A stretch of 5,701 nucleotides of DNA. Source: Firmicutes bacterium UBA2296. Its GTDB lineage: Bacteria; Bacillota; UBA994. The DNA lies in the NCBI GenBank assembly GCA_002345475.1, contig DDWC01000255.1:10489-16189 (forward strand), given 5' to 3'. A program made the translations under genes and the position numbers. Numbering within the stretch: position 1 is the stretch's first letter; each line of letters opens with the position of its first letter. Below, one piece after another: positions 1-5,349 of the stretch. The notes below the pieces were generated by a model. It ran no database searches. It had not been told where the DNA came from and saw nothing but the letters and a program-made list of their open reading frames with translations.

Positions 1-1
1 A

Positions 2-598
2 AAATGCGGTTTTGTGGCCCTTAGACACTATGTTACTCTTGAACTCACTCTGGCTCAATATCCTGGGAAAATTGTTGCCGAAGCGGACTTCCCTGCAGAC
101 ATTCTACAACGCGATGATGTTTTAACCCTTTTCAGGAAAAGCAGTTATGGTTTTGAGTCTTTACAGGGATATACGTTTGCTCTCATTCTCTACTTGATGA
201 AGGACAGCGAGGGACTCAGTGCCGTCGCTCAGGCGGTGCAAGGTGAAACCCGCTGGAGCCAAAGCGGTGCCCAATCTTTAGTTGCTATGTTTCTGGCCTT
301 GCTGGGGGGCGCCTTGCCAAACCCCGCGGTCGCTTCTGCCACAGTCAGCGAGCCCAGCGTGTTTAGCGCCCTGCAGCAGGCCGGACAGGCTCAGAGCCTG
401 GGATGTTCCGGATCAGGCAGATTGGCGATGATCTTATGGCAGGAGGCTCTGGGCACACTGCGGGATGAGCGGGAGTTCCCGCTGTACATTCTGACTCTGT
501 ATTGGTACTTGCGTAGCCTCAACACTGACGACACGGTGCCAGTGGCACCTATCTGGAGACGCCTGCTTGAACTTGCCTGTGCGACATGGCAAAGCTGA
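2..598 (+). CDS. Hypothetical protein, probably 5'-truncated by the window edge
   Basis: I do not recognise this protein. The frame is open from base 2 and ends with TGA at 596-598. The first possible start inside the window is GTG at 14-16 (194 residues), but no Shine-Dalgarno sequence precedes it, so the true start probably lies to the left. Numbered from that GTG, the protein is rich in leucine and alanine. It has a short apolar stretch at about residues 89-100, a Ala/Ser/Val/Pro-rich linker at about 100-130, and an aromatic segment with several Tyr and Trp at about 157-167. The pattern suggests a mostly helical soluble protein. There is no convincing signal peptide, transmembrane helix or catalytic motif. 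It ends 24 bases before the rnr start, on the same strand and without a terminator between, so the two are probably co-transcribed. Coding is supported by the long open frame, codon use like its neighbours, and tight spacing to rnr. Confidence 0.7.
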   Translation, partial: KCGFVALRHYVTLELTLAQYPGKIVAEADFPADILQRDDVLTLFRKSSYGFESLQGYTFALILYLMKDSEGLSAVAQAVQGETRWSQSGAQSLVAMFLALLGGALPNPAVASATVSEPSVFSALQQAGQAQSLGCSGSGRLAMILWQEALGTLRDEREFPLYILTLYWYLRSLNTDDTVPVAPIWRRLLELACATWQS

Positions 599-609
599 GC
601 AGAAATATT

Positions 610-616
610 GGGGGGG
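610..616 (+). promoter_or_regulatory. G-run ribosome binding site that decides the rnr start
   Basis: Seven G residues end six bases before the ATG at 623, a normal Shine-Dalgarno distance, although the run is not a perfect AGGAGG. The same run directly abuts the in-frame ATG at 617 and overlaps the in-frame TTG at 608, so neither of those can use it. This favours 623 as the start. Confidence 0.55.
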
Positions 617-622
617 ATGGGT

Positions 623-2824
623 ATGTCCAGAGAACGACTACTTGAGTTCATGCGAGAAGAAGTGTACCGGCCTCTGACCCCAGAGGAACTCATAGCGAGT
701 CTCATGAAAAGGGGCGAGCGCAAGGCCGACTGGCAGAATCTTCTGGAGCAACTGGAAGAGGAAGCAGTAATCATAAGGACGAGAAACGGCCGCATAGGTC
801 TGCCAGAACAGATGAATCTGGTAGTCGGTACGGTGCAGGCACAGCCCCAGGGTTATGCCTTTGTTCTCCCTGAGGACAAAAACATCAAAGGCGACATCTA
901 CATTGCTTCTCACTCAATGTCCGGGGCCATGCATAAGGACAGGGTGCTGGTGCGGGTTATAAGGCAGTCCAAGGGCGAAACCCGTGCCGAGGGAGAAGTC
1001 ATCCGCGTTCTCAACCGGGCTTTCTCCCGGGTTGTCGGCCGCTTCGAGGGCTTTCCCGGAGAGGCCGGCTATGTAATCCCGGATGAAAAAAGACTGACCG
1101 CAGACATTATCATCCCCAAAGGCAAGGGAGGCAAGGCTACTTCCGGCGATAAAGTGGTGGTCGAGCTCCTCCGTTGGCCCAAAGGCAGGCAGCCAGCGGA
1201 AGGGGAAATCATTGAGGTTCTGGGGCGTGCCGGACAGCCTTCGGTGGAGTCACTCGGTGTGGTCCGGCAGTTGGGCTTACCCGAGGATTTCCCTTCGGAT
1301 GTTCATTCCGAAGTAGCCAGGGTGTCACTGTCGGTGACGGAAGAACAGCGGCGAGGTCGGCGAGACCTCACCGGGCTTAACATGGTCACCATTGACGGTG
1401 CTGACGCCAAGGACCTTGACGATGCTGTTTCCATTGAGCAGACCGCCTCAGGGCTGTATCGTCTGGGGGTGCATATTGCCGACGTGGGCCATTACGTCCG
1501 TGAAGGCACGGCTCTGGATCGTGAAGCATTTGAACGAGGCACTAGTGTATACCTGGCAGACGGCGTCATCCCCATGTTGCCGGAGACGTTGTCCAACGGC
1601 ATATGCAGCCTCAACCCTCAGGTTGAAAGGTTGGCCTTGTCAGTTTTCATGGATGTCAATCAGAGCGGTGAAGTAGTGGACCATGAGATCGTTGAGAGTG
1701 TGATTCGCACTGCCGAACGCCTGACATACGATGAGGTGAACGCCATACTGCTGGATGAGCCCGGCGAGGTTAAGGAGCGGTATCCGCGCCAGATAGAGGA
1801 TTTGCGGCTCATGCAGCAACTGCGCGACATCCTGATGAGCAAGCGTGAAAGACGGGGGGCCATTGATTTTGAGCTGGGAGAAGCCAAGATTGTCCTTGGC
1901 CCTGACGGCAAAGTTCTCGACATTGTGCCAAGGCAGAAGACCCTGGCCGACAGCATTATCGAAGAGTTTATGGTACTGGCCAATGAGACGGTGGCCACAA
2001 GGTTCTTCTGGCTTCAGGTACCCTTTCTCTATCGCGTCCACGAAGAGCCGGGGCCCGACAAGGTAGTCGAGCTGAACCTGTTTCTCAATAGCTTTGGCTT
2101 GCGGGTACGTGCAGGCAAGGAAGGGGTCAGGCCAGCGGCGATTCAGGAGGTAATGAACGCGCTGGAGGGTCGGCCGGAGAAGAGACTGGTACATAGGGTC
2201 TTGCTGCGCCACATGATGCGCGCTCGTTACAGCCCTGAAGCTCTGGGACATTTTGGCCTCGCTTTGCAGTATTATAGCCATTTCACGTCGCCAATTCGTC
2301 GTTATCCCGACCTTGTTATCCACCGAATAATAAAGCGCCTCCTGCGCCAGGGCAAGCTAAGTGAAAGTGAGCATGAGAAGCTGACAGCATTCGTAGCCAA
2401 GGCCGCGAAGCAGTCATCCGACAGAGAGCAGCTGGCCACCGAAGCCGAGCGCGCCGTAGAAGCAGTCAAGAAAACTCTCTTCATGCAGGACAAAGTGGGA
2501 GAGGAGTACGACGGCTTCATAAGCGGTGTTGTCTCCTTCGGCTTCTTCGTCGAGCTTGGCAATACTGTGGAGGGCTTAGTGCATATGTCATCGCTGGATG
2601 ACGACTATTACGAGTTTGATCCTGACACTTACGCCCTGTACGGGCGCAAGACCAAGCGCCGCCTGCGGCTGGGAGACCCGGTCAGAGTGCGGGTGGAGAA
2701 GGTCAATACTGCAGACTGGACAGTTGATTTCAGCCTGCTGACCGCAGCCGAGCCCGCAACTAAGGGGACAAAACCCGGTCGCGGCAAAGAGCGTCGGCTT
2801 GACAGAGGGCCGCGTCGCAAGTAG
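623..2824 (+). CDS. rnr: Ribonuclease R (3'-5' exoribonuclease, RNB family)
   Basis: RNase R processively degrades structured RNA from the 3' end, releasing nucleoside monophosphates in a metal-dependent reaction in the cytoplasm. The product is 733 residues from ATG 623, somewhat shorter than E. coli RNase R (813). Domains in order: N-terminal winged-helix region (about 2-60); two cold-shock/OB domains (about 62-120, including GTVQAQPQGYAFV, and 135-200, with VVGRFEGF); RNB catalytic domain (about 245-575); S1 domain (about 625-706); and a short basic Arg/Lys tail (707-733). The catalytic signature IDGADAKDLDDAVS holds Asp258, Asp264, Asp266 and Asp267, with the same spacing as the four metal-binding aspartates of E. 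coli RNase R. YRVHEEP (470-476) and HFTSPIRRYPDLVIHR (553-568) are further RNB signatures. The helix-turn-helix and basic tail favour RNase R over RNase II. In E. coli this enzyme degrades non-stop mRNA with SmpB-tmRNA, both encoded downstream here. The stop codon overlaps the next promoter. TTG 608 is an unlikely longer start. Confidence 0.96.
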   Translation: MSRERLLEFMREEVYRPLTPEELIASLMKRGERKADWQNLLEQLEEEAVIIRTRNGRIGLPEQMNLVVGTVQAQPQGYAFVLPEDKNIKGDIYIASHSMSGAMHKDRVLVRVIRQSKGETRAEGEVIRVLNRAFSRVVGRFEGFPGEAGYVIPDEKRLTADIIIPKGKGGKATSGDKVVVELLRWPKGRQPAEGEIIEVLGRAGQPSVESLGVVRQLGLPEDFPSDVHSEVARVSLSVTEEQRRGRRDLTGLNMVTIDGADAKDLDDAVSIEQTASGLYRLGVHIADVGHYVREGTALDREAFERGTSVYLADGVIPMLPETLSNGICSLNPQVERLALSVFMDVNQSGEVVDHEIVESVIRTAERLTYDEVNAILLDEPGEVKERYPRQIEDLRLMQQLRDILMSKRERRGAIDFELGEAKIVLGPDGKVLDIVPRQKTLADSIIEEFMVLANETVATRFFWLQVPFLYRVHEEPGPDKVVELNLFLNSFGLRVRAGKEGVRPAAIQEVMNALEGRPEKRLVHRVLLRHMMRARYSPEALGHFGLALQYYSHFTSPIRRYPDLVIHRIIKRLLRQGKLSESEHEKLTAFVAKAAKQSSDREQLATEAERAVEAVKKTLFMQDKVGEEYDGFISGVVSFGFFVELGNTVEGLVHMSSLDDDYYEFDPDTYALYGRKTKRRLRLGDPVRVRVEKVNTADWTVDFSLLTAAEPATKGTKPGRGKERRLDRGPRRK

Positions 2825-2827
2825 AAT
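2799..2827 (+). promoter_or_regulatory. Sigma-A type promoter for the T-box/lysS transcript
   Basis: A perfect -35 TTGACA lies at 2799-2804, followed by exactly 17 bases and a -10 TAGAAT at 2822-2827 (5 of 6 matches to TATAAT). Transcription would start near 2833-2835, just where the T-box leader structure begins. The promoter lies in the last codons of rnr, and the rnr stop codon TAG (2822-2824) is the first half of the -10. No terminator is visible between rnr and this point, so rnr read-through may also enter the leader. The call rests on sequence match, spacing and position. Confidence 0.8.
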
Positions 2828-2914
2828 TTACGAGAAAGACATAGATGCGGAGGCGTCGGAGACAATCTTCCACAGAGAGCAGGCGGTTGGTGCAAGCCTG
2901 CGGGGGATCACCGA

Positions 2915-2921
2915 TATAAAG
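2915..2921 (+). promoter_or_regulatory. T-box specifier loop, lysine codon
   Basis: Between TCGG/CCGA (2856-2859 with 2911-2914) and GCGG/CCGC (2847-2850 with 2922-2925) there is an internal loop whose 3' side reads TATAAAG. The specifier triplet is read as AAA (2918-2920), followed by a purine as is usual. Shifting by one gives AAG (2919-2921). Both are lysine codons, so the assignment to tRNA-Lys does not depend on the exact register and agrees with the lysS gene downstream. Confidence 0.75.
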
Positions 2922-3032
2922 CCGCGGAGTCGCGACGAGAAAAACGGATGACTTTGTCCGGACCGAGTTAGCCGGCCGCCCGCCGTTACCGGGTGTAAAG
3001 CTGGGTTGTGCCTGTTTATGGCGCAGCCAACT

Positions 3033-3059
3033 AGGGTGGTACCGCGAACCTTCGTCCCT
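3033..3059 (+). promoter_or_regulatory. T-box antiterminator element
   Basis: AGGG (3033-3036) pairs with CCCT (3056-3059), and GCG (3044-3046) pairs with CGT (3053-3055, one G-U). This leaves the seven-base bulge TGGTACC (3037-3043). The TGGT part pairs with the free ACCA end of uncharged tRNA; the fourth base, T, predicts a discriminator A, which fits known tRNA-Lys. The 3' half of this element is also the 5' arm of the terminator, so the two structures are mutually exclusive. Confidence 0.85.
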
Positions 3060-3080
3060 ATATTGGGGGGGAAGGTTTTT
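3047..3080 (+). terminator. Intrinsic terminator of the lysS T-box leader
   Basis: AACCTTC (3047-3053) pairs perfectly with GAAGGTT (3071-3077). TCCC (3055-3058) can extend the stem into the G-run 3065-3070, with a bulge. The T-run 3076-3080 continues after one C with three more T. The 5' arm overlaps the antiterminator, as expected for T-box control: with charged tRNA-Lys this hairpin forms and transcription stops before lysS. Confidence 0.9.
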
Positions 3081-3084
3081 CTTT

Positions 3085-3119
3085 AGCAGTCAGCAGTCAG
3101 CTATCAGCAGTCAGCAGCT
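3085..3119 (+). repeat. Tandem heptamer array, left arm of an inverted pair
   Basis: Five consecutive 7-base units are visible: AGCAGTC, AGCAGTC, AGCTATC, AGCAGTC, AGCAGCT. Three are identical and the others differ at two positions each. The array begins right after the T-box terminator. Read on the opposite strand, the array at 3216-3246 has the same unit type (AGCATTC-like), so the two arrays form an imperfect inverted pair. No coding function is apparent. Confidence 0.85.
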
Positions 3120-3215
3120 GAGTCACGACGATGGTCCTACTGGAAGCTTTATCACACCTGACAACTTAGGCCCGACCCGCCGGAAACCGAGTTCCGAGCG
3201 CCAGGCGCTTACCCC
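3120..3215. other. Spacer between the inverted heptamer arrays
   Basis: I see no gene in these 96 bases. They contain two small inverted repeats: CGGAA 3181-3185 with TTCCG 3192-3196, and the near-perfect palindrome AGCGCC-A-GGCGCT at 3197-3209. No transposase fragment or promoter is evident. Confidence 0.5.
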
Positions 3216-3246
3216 GCTGAATGCCAAGTGCTGAATGCTGTATGCT
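3216..3246 (-). repeat. Tandem heptamer array, right arm of the inverted pair
   Basis: The + strand reads GCTGAAT, GCCAAGT, GCTGAAT, GCTGTAT, then GCT. The reverse complement is a series of AGCATTC-like units. Comparing that reverse complement base by base with 3085-3115, I count 23 identities in 31 positions, so the arrays act as imperfect inverted repeats. It ends nine bases before the lysS ribosome binding site. Confidence 0.75.
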
Positions 3247-3255
3247 CTAATAATC

Positions 3256-3263
3256 AGGAGGTG
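3256..3263 (+). promoter_or_regulatory. Ribosome binding site of lysS
   Basis: AGGAGGTG is a full match to the anti-Shine-Dalgarno complement and lies eight bases before ATG 3272. It fixes the lysS start. Confidence 0.9.
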
Positions 3264-3271
3264 TCCCGACA

Positions 3272-4774
3272 ATGGCCCAACCATACAGACTTGAAAAACT
3301 CAATTTGCTGAAGGAATACGGCATCAACCCTTACCCTGAACGGTACGAGACAACCCATACCTTAGCCCAGGCGGCATTACTGCCCGACGAAACCGAGGGT
3401 GTAAGCATCGCCGGCAGGGTAGTAGGTGTGCGCAAAATGGGCAAGCTGACCTTTATCCATCTGCAGGACTTGCGGGGCAGAGTTCAGGTCTCCCTCAAGA
3501 AGGACGTGCTGGAGGAGCAGTACGATGTGTTTCATAAAGTTGTTGATATTGGAGACTTCGTAGGTGTGCGGGGCGCAACATTTACTACACGCACCGGCGA
3601 GAAAACAGTGCAGACCGCTCAGTTCACCTTCCTGGGCAAGAGCCTGCGAGATCTGCCCGAGAAGTGGCATGGCCTGAAAGACATAGAACTGCGTTACCGC
3701 CAGCGCTACCTGGACCTGATTGCCAGCGCGGAAAGTCGCCGGGTCTTTGTCATGCGGTCCAAACTTCTTAAGTCTATCCGCAACTTCCTGGACAGCCGCG
3801 ACTTTCTCGAAGTGGAAACGCAGATTCTCACCAACCAGGCTTCTGGCGCCCTGGCTACTCCCTTTGTCACTCACCACAAGTCCCTCGACATCGACGTCTA
3901 TCTGCGCATCGCGCCTGAAACCTACCTCAAGCGCCTTGTGGTCGGCGGATATAACCATGTCTATGAAGTGGCGCGTTGTTTCCGCAACGAAGGTATCAGC
4001 CCGGCGCACCTACAGGATTTTACCATGATTGAAGGTTACAGCGCTTACTTCAACTACCGGGACAACATGAGCCTGCTGCGTCAGATGATCATCCATGTTA
4101 TTCAGGAACTCTTTGGCTCCACCGTCATCCGGATCGGCGACAGCGAGATTGACTTTGCCTCCGAGTGGCCGGTGGTTACGTTCCGTGACATTATCCTCAG
4201 AGATTGCGACATCGATATTGATGCTCACGACAACGCGGCGTCACTCCTGGCTGAGATTCGGACCAAGGGAATACGTCTGGAGCAGGAGGGGCTCGACAAG
4301 CTGGGCAAAGGCAACCTGATAGATCTGCTGTACAAGAAGGTAAGTCGCCCCAGGATTATCAGCCCCACATTCCTAACTGCACATCCCATAGAGCTCTCAC
4401 CCCTGGCCCGCAAGAACGACGACAATCCGCAGATCACGGACAGGTTCCAGCTGCTGGTTAATGGCGCGGAGATCATTAACGCTTATTCAGAGCTAGTGGA
4501 TCCCGTGGAGCAACGCGCCAGGCTGGAACAACAAGCTGCCCTGCGCGTGGCCGGTGACGCGGAGGCCATGCCTATGGATAATGACTACCTAAAGGCCATG
4601 GAATACGGTATGCCCCCGATTTCCGGTTGGGGCATGGGTGTCGACCGCCTCATGCAGGTATTACTTGACCTGCCGAACATCCGCGACAGCGTGCTCTTCC
4701 CCACGATGCGCCCTCTGTCCGAGCAGGCCGAGAGAGAGTCCGAGGCTGAGCCAGAAGCCGACAACCTTGAATAA
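3272..4774 (+). CDS. lysS: Lysyl-tRNA synthetase, class II
   Basis: The enzyme joins lysine to tRNA-Lys using ATP in the cytoplasm. At 500 residues it matches the usual class II LysRS length. Domains: N-terminal helix (about 5-20), anticodon-binding OB fold (about 44-122), then the catalytic core with motif 1 (about 165-186, FLEVETQIL), motif 2 (about 234-260, FRNEGIS with Arg238 and Glu240) and motif 3 (about 450-470, GMGVDRL with Arg459). By comparison with E. coli LysS, the lysine-pocket residues are kept: Glu254 and Tyr256 (IEGY), and Asn403, Tyr405 and Glu407 (NAYSEL). His246 and Phe250 of motif 2 are also kept. Differences are HLQDFTMIEGY where most bacterial LysRS have HNPEFTMxELY, INAYSEL for GNGFSEL, and GWGMGVDR for GLGIGIDR; the last two resemble eukaryotic LysRS. 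The tail after 482 is acidic. Expression is controlled by the lysine T-box upstream. It may be a second LysRS of this organism, which the window cannot show. It is not the class I type. Confidence 0.95.
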   Translation: MAQPYRLEKLNLLKEYGINPYPERYETTHTLAQAALLPDETEGVSIAGRVVGVRKMGKLTFIHLQDLRGRVQVSLKKDVLEEQYDVFHKVVDIGDFVGVRGATFTTRTGEKTVQTAQFTFLGKSLRDLPEKWHGLKDIELRYRQRYLDLIASAESRRVFVMRSKLLKSIRNFLDSRDFLEVETQILTNQASGALATPFVTHHKSLDIDVYLRIAPETYLKRLVVGGYNHVYEVARCFRNEGISPAHLQDFTMIEGYSAYFNYRDNMSLLRQMIIHVIQELFGSTVIRIGDSEIDFASEWPVVTFRDIILRDCDIDIDAHDNAASLLAEIRTKGIRLEQEGLDKLGKGNLIDLLYKKVSRPRIISPTFLTAHPIELSPLARKNDDNPQITDRFQLLVNGAEIINAYSELVDPVEQRARLEQQAALRVAGDAEAMPMDNDYLKAMEYGMPPISGWGMGVDRLMQVLLDLPNIRDSVLFPTMRPLSEQAERESEAEPEADNLE

Positions 4775-4795
4775 TGCCCTGTAATCTGCTAAGAT
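4767..4795 (+). promoter_or_regulatory. Candidate extended -10 promoter for smpB-ssrA
   Basis: TTGAAT (4767-4772, 4 of 6) and TAAGAT (4790-4795, 4 of 6) are separated by 17 bases, and the -10 is preceded by TGC (4787-4789), an extended -10 signature. The -35 overlaps the lysS stop codon. An inverted repeat (TAATCT 4782-4787 with AGATTA 4792-4797) covers the -10 and might serve as an operator, but it has no T-run and is not a terminator. The promoter match is only moderate, and read-through from lysS is an equally good way to express smpB. Confidence 0.4.
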
Positions 4796-4850
4796 TATAG
4801 AGGACGAGCGCGACCCTCTTGCCCTGCAAGTGGGTCCATTTTTCGCAAGT

Positions 4851-4855
4851 AGGAG
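4851..4855 (+). promoter_or_regulatory. Ribosome binding site that decides the smpB start
   Basis: AGGAG lies five bases before ATG 4861. The in-frame TTG at 4819 would add 14 residues absent from the SmpB family and lacks a comparable site, so 4861 is the start. Confidence 0.85.
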
Positions 4856-4860
4856 TGCAT

Positions 4861-5343
4861 ATGGCTAAGCAGAAAAACGAGAACCGTGTATTTGCCGAGA
4901 ACCGCAAGGCATACCATGATTACGCAATCGAGGATACCATCGAAGCAGGTATCGCTTTGAAGGGAACCGAGGTAAAGTCAATTCGGGCCGGCAAAGCAAA
5001 CCTGCGCGACAGTTATGCGGCAATATCGGGCGGGCAATGCGTCCTCCACAACGTCCATATCAGTCCGTATGATCAGGGCAACCAGTTCAACCACGATCCG
5101 CGCCGACAGCGCGTGCTGCTCCTGCACAAAAGAGAGATTAACCGCCTGCTGGGTCTGGTGCAGCAGAAAGGCCTCACCCTGATTGCACTCAAGTTGTACG
5201 AGAAAAACGGACGAGTCAAGGTCGCCCTGGGCATAGCCCGCGGCAAGAAACTGCATGACAAGCGCGACAGTGCCGCAGACAAAGAAGCCCAGCGAGACAT
5301 CGAAAGAGCTTTCCGCGCTCGCCAGAAAGGCGAGCTGGGATAA
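4861..5343 (+). CDS. smpB: SsrA-binding protein SmpB
   Basis: SmpB is the small RNA-binding partner of tmRNA. It binds the tRNA-like domain, brings Ala-tmRNA into stalled ribosomes, and places its C-terminal tail in the empty mRNA channel. The product is 160 residues, the normal family length. Family signatures run through it: NRKAYHDYAIEDTIEAGI (14-31), LKGTEVKSIRAGKANLRDSY (33-52), HISPYDQGNQFNHDP (66-80), RRQRVLLLHKREI (81-93) and the tail motif GKKLHDKRD (128-136) followed by a charged helix ending in RARQKGELG. All expected parts are present. The gene for its RNA partner, ssrA, begins only six bases after the stop codon, so the two are likely transcribed together, or ssrA has a promoter inside smpB. 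Upstream rnr encodes the nuclease that works with this system in E. coli. Confidence 0.97.
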   Translation: MAKQKNENRVFAENRKAYHDYAIEDTIEAGIALKGTEVKSIRAGKANLRDSYAAISGGQCVLHNVHISPYDQGNQFNHDPRRQRVLLLHKREINRLLGLVQQKGLTLIALKLYEKNGRVKVALGIARGKKLHDKRDSAADKEAQRDIERAFRARQKGELG

Positions 5344-5349
5344 AATCTT

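Larger units (their letters stand above)
2833..3080 (+). promoter_or_regulatory. T-box riboswitch leader, tRNA-Lys responsive, controlling lysS
   Basis: The leader senses uncharged tRNA-Lys by pairing with its anticodon and its free 3' end. Binding stabilises an antiterminator and lets transcription reach lysS. Stem I can be traced: TCGG 2856-2859 pairs with CCGA 2911-2914, TCTTCC 2866-2871 with GGGGGA 2902-2907, and GCAGGC 2879-2884 with GCCTGC 2896-2901. It carries the conserved AG-bulge (AGAGAGC, 2874-2880) and the distal-loop motif GGTTGGTGCAA (2885-2895). A stem II hairpin forms from CGGA 2945-2948 and TCCG 2957-2960. A nine-pair stem III joins 3004-3012 to 3020-3028 with two G-U pairs. 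The hallmark T-box sequence AGGGTGGTACCGCG lies at 3033-3046, followed by the terminator. The pairings were traced by eye; the class assignment is secure. Confidence 0.95.

Noticed and set aside
608..622. Longer RNase R start at TTG 608 or ATG 617
   Set aside because: The only ribosome-binding-like sequence (610-616) overlaps or abuts these codons and is correctly spaced only for ATG 623.
1640..2323. 227-codon open frame on the minus strand inside rnr
   Set aside because: It lies opposite highly conserved RNB-domain codons, has no recognisable product, and is explained by the GC-rich coding strand.
3181..3209. Second terminator or riboswitch in the lysS leader
   Set aside because: The short hairpins here have no following T-run and no known riboswitch motif.
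3085..3246. CRISPR array
   Set aside because: The units are contiguous 7-base repeats with no 25-40 base repeat/spacer alternation and no cas genes.
3377..4009. 210-codon open frame on the minus strand inside lysS
   Set aside because: It is a shadow of the lysS coding sequence with no family resemblance.
4782..4797. Terminator after lysS
   Set aside because: The six-base stem is AT-rich and short and no T-run follows.
4819..4860. Longer SmpB starting at TTG 4819
   Set aside because: It adds 14 residues not typical of SmpB, while ATG 4861 has AGGAG at good spacing and gives the standard family N-terminus.
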